DNA of 64,000 nt, taken from positions 620,001 to 684,000 of the forward strand of contig CAXBFJ010000001.1 in NCBI GenBank assembly GCA_963975245.1, given 5' to 3'. The stretch comes from Panacagrimonas sp963975245. Lineage in GTDB: Bacteria > Pseudomonadota > Gammaproteobacteria > Nevskiales > Nevskiaceae. Made by a program: the position numbers and the translations under genes. Positions 60,989 through 64,000 of this stretch are shown piece by piece (the stretch's first letter is position 1; each line of letters starts with the position of its first letter). The notes below the pieces were generated by a model. That model was not told the origin of the DNA. It did not search any database and saw only the letters and a list, made by a program, of their open reading frames with translations.

Positions 60989-61534
60989 ATGCTCGAGTTG
61001 TTTTTCGGGCAGTACGATTCGCTGATCGACTTCCTCGACTCAGGCGGTTGGGTGACGCGCTGGATATTGCTTGCATGTGCCATTCTGGTCACGGTGATTC
61101 TGGAGCGGCTCTGGTATTTGTGGCGCGTCTACCCGCGCGTACGCGCCGAGGCATTGTCGCAATGGAACGCGCGTGAGGAAACGCAATCCTGGGCAGCGCA
61201 GCGCATACGAGATGCGTTGATTTCGCAGCTTCGCGTAGGTCTGGAATCGGGGCTGCCGATCATCCGCGTGATGGTGCCCATGGCACCCCTGCTTGGGCTG
61301 ATGGGAACCGTCATGGGCATGCTGCAGGTTTTTGATGCAGTCGCTTTCTCCGGCGGAAACGATACACGTGCAATGGCGGGCGGTATTTCACATGCCATGA
61401 TTGCGACGATGTCCGGGTTGGTAGTGAGCGTGATCGGATTGTTTTTCAGTAACCTGATTGGCGGCCGAATTCGTGCCGAATCTGATCGTTTGCCCGACCT
61501 GCTCGGGCCTGCGCAGGAGGCATCGGGTGCCTAG
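60989..61534 (+). CDS. exbB: ExbB-family proton channel protein (ExbB2)
   Basis: A 181-residue inner-membrane proton-channel subunit with three membrane spans. The ILLACAILVTVILERLW span is at about 27-44. PMAPLLGLMGTVMGMLQVFDAV and HAMIATMSGLVVSVIGLFF follow. It forms the stator with ExbD and powers TonB. The gene lies 2 bp after ttpC. Confidence 0.93.
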   Translation: MLELFFGQYDSLIDFLDSGGWVTRWILLACAILVTVILERLWYLWRVYPRVRAEALSQWNAREETQSWAAQRIRDALISQLRVGLESGLPIIRVMVPMAPLLGLMGTVMGMLQVFDAVAFSGGNDTRAMAGGISHAMIATMSGLVVSVIGLFFSNLIGGRIRAESDRLPDLLGPAQEASGA

Positions 61535-61573
61535 ACGATATTGTCCTGGTCCCAGATTGGGCGCGCCGGTGTC

Positions 61574-61978
61574 GTGAAATTTCGACGTCACAATCCGCCA
61601 CCGGAAGAGACGGGAATTGACCTCGCACCCATGCTCGACTTCGTGATGAATCTGCTGATCTTTTTCATCATTGCCGCTGCATTCGTGCAGGAATCCGGAA
61701 TCAGGGTGAACAAGCCTTCTGCCGAGACGGCAAAGGAAGAAGACAAGACCAGCATCCTGGTGGCCATTTCCGCCGACAATGAAATCTGGATGAATCGCGA
61801 GCGCGTGGATATTCGTCGACTGCGCGGTGCCATCGAACGCATCAGCCGTGACAAACCCAAGGCCATTGTCCTGATTCAGGCTGATCAGGACGCACGTGCC
61901 GGTTTGATGGTGGAAGTCATGGATCAGGCGAGGCTCGCCGGTGTTCCGGATGTGTCGATTGCGGCGGTACCAAAGTGA
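61574..61978 (+). CDS. exbD: ExbD-family biopolymer transport protein (ExbD2)
   Basis: A 134-residue stator partner of ExbB. It has an N-terminal cytoplasmic KFRRHNPPPEETGIDLAP and a single span MLDFVMNLLIFFIIAAAF with the conserved Asp that takes part in proton transfer. A periplasmic domain ends VPDVSIAAVPK. I chose the GTG at 61574 because upstream codons are not ExbD-like. Its stop overlaps the GTG start of tonB. Confidence 0.9.
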   Translation: MKFRRHNPPPEETGIDLAPMLDFVMNLLIFFIIAAAFVQESGIRVNKPSAETAKEEDKTSILVAISADNEIWMNRERVDIRRLRGAIERISRDKPKAIVLIQADQDARAGLMVEVMDQARLAGVPDVSIAAVPK

Positions 61979-62700
61979 ACGCGGTAGCTGCCGGCTCCAG
62001 CCTCACTCGCTGGCTGCTGACGCCAATAGCCGGCCTGATCATTACCGCCCTGTTGTTTCTGGCTTTGGGCTACATCATTCGAGGGCCGCAACACCAGGTG
62101 TTTGAACGTCCGACGATTGTCGAAAACGTGCGTCTGGCGAAAGTGGAACCCGATACTGAGGAAGCCCCCGATCCGATCAAAGTTCTGGAAAATTCGCCGC
62201 CGCCACCGCCGAGTGCACCACCGGCACTGGGCCGCCCGGATCTCCCCGCGCTGGAGATTCCCAGTATCGCGATCGAACCGGTGGAAGTGTCGAATATCTC
62301 AGTGCCAATCGCCTTGGGTGCCAGCGGACTATCCCTGGGCAGTACGGGCCGCTTTTCCGGTTTCGGTAGTGGCGGAACCGGCAATGGCGCGGGAACCGGC
62401 GGAAGCGGAACTGGCGGCGGCTGGGACGGAAAGCCTCTGGTTCCGCTTTCTACTGCTCGGCCGCAGATGCCGCAATGGGCTTGCGACAAGAAGCTTAATG
62501 GGTGGGTGGAAGCCATCTTCACGGTGATGCCAAGCGGGCGCGTACAGCAAGTCCGGATTGTCGATGCGCAGCCGCGAGGTGTGTTCGAAGCAGCTGCAAT
62601 TGAAAGTATTTCCAACTGGATTTATGCGCAGACCAAAAAGGCGGCAGAGGTCAAGCAGCGGGTCGAGATGAACTACGAAGACTGCGCCTACAACTGGTGA
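61975..62700 (+). CDS. tonB: TonB-family energy transducer (TonB2)
   Basis: A 241-residue protein that passes ExbBD energy to outer-membrane receptors. One N-terminal membrane span is at about 14-34. A Pro-rich linker PPPPPSAPP and a Gly-rich low-complexity stretch (about 120-148, alternating Gly/Ser/Thr) follow. The C-terminal TonB domain (about 155-240) has WVEAIFTVMPSGRVQQVRIVDAQPRGVFEAAAIESISNW. The GTG start overlaps exbD by 4 bp. Confidence 0.92.
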   Translation: MNAVAAGSSLTRWLLTPIAGLIITALLFLALGYIIRGPQHQVFERPTIVENVRLAKVEPDTEEAPDPIKVLENSPPPPPSAPPALGRPDLPALEIPSIAIEPVEVSNISVPIALGASGLSLGSTGRFSGFGSGGTGNGAGTGGSGTGGGWDGKPLVPLSTARPQMPQWACDKKLNGWVEAIFTVMPSGRVQQVRIVDAQPRGVFEAAAIESISNWIYAQTKKAAEVKQRVEMNYEDCAYNW

Positions 62701-64000
62701 TGCGCAGTTTGTTTCATCGAATGCGCTTGCTTGGTAACGCTCGCATATTGCGTGTCGTTGCGATGGCCACGCTCAAAGTGCAGGCAGCGTTTCTGCTTGC
62801 AAGCAATCTTGCGCAGGCTGAACAGTACCGAAGTGAGGTGCGGGAGATTGCGCCGCCGCCAGAACAGCAGGTCTCCAGCGATCCCGCGACGCTGCTCAAA
62901 TCGACCCGAGACCCCTATGCACGGGCGTTGCTGCTAAGGGATATGGCCGCTACTGCTGCCGCCAAAAAAGACTATGCCAAGGCGCAGAAGTATCTTCAGC
63001 AGGCGCTTGCGACCAAGGCCTTGTCTGGCCCGGCGGCAGAATTGATGCAGAAAGACCTTGCGGCACTGGCACTGGCCACCGGAGATCTGAAAAGTCAGCG
63101 ACCACAGCTCGAGGCATTGGTCGCATCGGGCCATGCCACCGCGCAGGTGCGGGTCGCGCTCGGCGCTGCCTATTTGCAGGAGAAGCGTTATCGCGACGCC
63201 ATTCCGCATCTGGTCAGGGGTATTGAAGAATCCGGTGCCCCGGAACGAAGCTGGCGGCAGGCGCTGGTGTCGGCCTATGTCGGCGCTGGTGAGGATCGCA
63301 AGGCAGCCGGTTTGCTGGAGCGTCTGCTGCGCGAAGAACCCGCTGACGACAAGGGGTGGCTTCAGTTGTCCGCCCTTTACCTGAAATCGGGTGAGAAACT
63401 TCGCGCACAGGCCACCATGGAAATTGCGGAGCAACTCGGATACCTGACGACGGTGGAACAGCGTCTGGGCCTGATCAGCCTGACGGGTCAGATTGGGGCG
63501 CCGTTTGAGGCAGCCTCTGTTCTGCAGGGCTGGATGAAGCAGCAGTTGATACCAGAGGGGCTGGCCAACCAGCAGTTGTTGGCGGCCCTGTGGGTACGCG
63601 CACGTGAACCCCAGCTGGCGTTGAAGGTTCTGAACACGATTGCAGCTGCCCGGCCCAGTCGCGGCGTTTATGAGCAGATGGCGCAACTCCATCTCGAGCA
63701 GGAAGATTACACGCGTGCATCGCAAGCGCTGTCGCAGGCGCTCGATCTCGGCAAACCCAGCGGTGAACTGCTGATGAGCCTGGGACTGGCGCGTTATCAA
63801 TTGGCAGACGTAGAAGGTGCATCGAACGCTTTTTCCCGAGCTGCGGAGTTCGCATCTCAGAAGAAGCTGGCCTCCGATTGGCTGCGATATCTGGTGTCTG
63901 GTCGTGCCCGCGAACAGGCTCTGGCGGCGGCTGCTCAGGCGCAGCGACGGCAAGCCAGTGAAGTGACGCTGAGTGACCGAATGCTGGGGCAGGGCATGCG
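62700..64000 (+). CDS. TPR-repeat protein of the TonB2 operon (3' end beyond window)
   Basis: A large tetratricopeptide-repeat protein, truncated by the window after 433 residues with no stop. The ATG overlaps the tonB stop (TGATG). The N-terminus is basic with a hydrophobic stretch (about 17-40, ending SNLAQAEQ), likely a signal sequence. Helical repeats follow to the end, with typical positions such as YAKAQKYLQQAL, LEQEDYTRASQALSQALDLGKPS and DVEGASNAFSRAAEF. TPR genes recur at this place in TonB2 clusters; the partner is unknown. Confidence 0.85.
   Translation, partial: MRSLFHRMRLLGNARILRVVAMATLKVQAAFLLASNLAQAEQYRSEVREIAPPPEQQVSSDPATLLKSTRDPYARALLLRDMAATAAAKKDYAKAQKYLQQALATKALSGPAAELMQKDLAALALATGDLKSQRPQLEALVASGHATAQVRVALGAAYLQEKRYRDAIPHLVRGIEESGAPERSWRQALVSAYVGAGEDRKAAGLLERLLREEPADDKGWLQLSALYLKSGEKLRAQATMEIAEQLGYLTTVEQRLGLISLTGQIGAPFEAASVLQGWMKQQLIPEGLANQQLLAALWVRAREPQLALKVLNTIAAARPSRGVYEQMAQLHLEQEDYTRASQALSQALDLGKPSGELLMSLGLARYQLADVEGASNAFSRAAEFASQKKLASDWLRYLVSGRAREQALAAAAQAQRRQASEVTLSDRMLGQGM

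Noticed and set aside
1..64000. CRISPR arrays, rRNA genes, insertion sequences
   Set aside because: No regular repeat-spacer pattern, no rRNA-like stretch and no transposase were seen.

Overview
The window reads as a gene-dense, moderately GC-rich chromosomal segment of a gammaproteobacterium. The evidence is gene order and family type: glyA-nrdR-ribD-ribE-ribBA-ribH-nusB-thiL-pgpA in one run, a GTP-cyclohydrolase-dead RibBA, moxR-DUF58-tgpA, a TtpC/ExbB2/ExbD2/TonB2 cluster and an iron-sulfur APS reductase. Together with a wax ester synthase/DGAT, this suggests a Nevskiales/Xanthomonadales-like aerobe, but the lineage is an inference. There is one tRNA (Lys) and no rRNA, CRISPR array, prophage or insertion sequence that I could recognise.

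Layout. 1-2.3 kb: 3' end of queC, tRNA-Lys, msrA, a metallo-beta-lactamase-fold protein. 2.3-7.3 kb: a TetR regulator with palindromic sites in its divergent promoter region, then lipid-type enzymes (two SDRs, WS/DGAT, HSL-type esterase). 7.3-13.3 kb: mnmA, a DUF2868/DUF3482 membrane protein-GTPase pair, rplY, nadA. 13.4-20.6 kb: glyA to pgpA, mostly overlapping or closely spaced. 21-26.5 kb: ETF-ubiquinone oxidoreductase, FkbM methyltransferase, etfB, etfA, enoyl-CoA hydratase. 26.6-31.1 kb: branched-chain amino acid genes with ilvB divergent from ilvN-ilvC, then pssA. 31.4-38.0 kb: a three-gene accessory operon. 38-47.3 kb: DUF547 protein, a VTT-flavoprotein fusion, leuA, GNAT, family-4 uracil-DNA glycosylase, rimI, a UMF1-type MFS transporter, a sulfotransferase-like gene. 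47.3-55 kb: tgpA-DUF58-moxR, valS, cysH. 55-64 kb: a TpsB-like outer-membrane protein, an HD-GYP response regulator, and the DUF3450-TtpC-ExbB-ExbD-TonB-TPR energy-transduction operon, which runs off the window end.

The most unusual element is the operon at 31401-38014. Its first gene encodes a 1817-residue protein that carries two alpha/beta-hydrolase (lipase/LCAT-like) domains, each with a visible Ser-Asp-His triad, then an unassigned region, a CHAT (caspase-like) protease domain with an intact His-Cys dyad, and a helical TPR-like tail. It is followed, 12 bp later and then by a 4-bp overlap, by an endolysin-like M15 peptidase without a signal peptide and by a small Rossmann/SLOG-like protein. 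I read this as a candidate self-destructive conflict (defence) system that joins a sensor-type protein, a protease, lipases and a peptidoglycan hydrolase. The domain calls come from visible motifs; the function is inferred.
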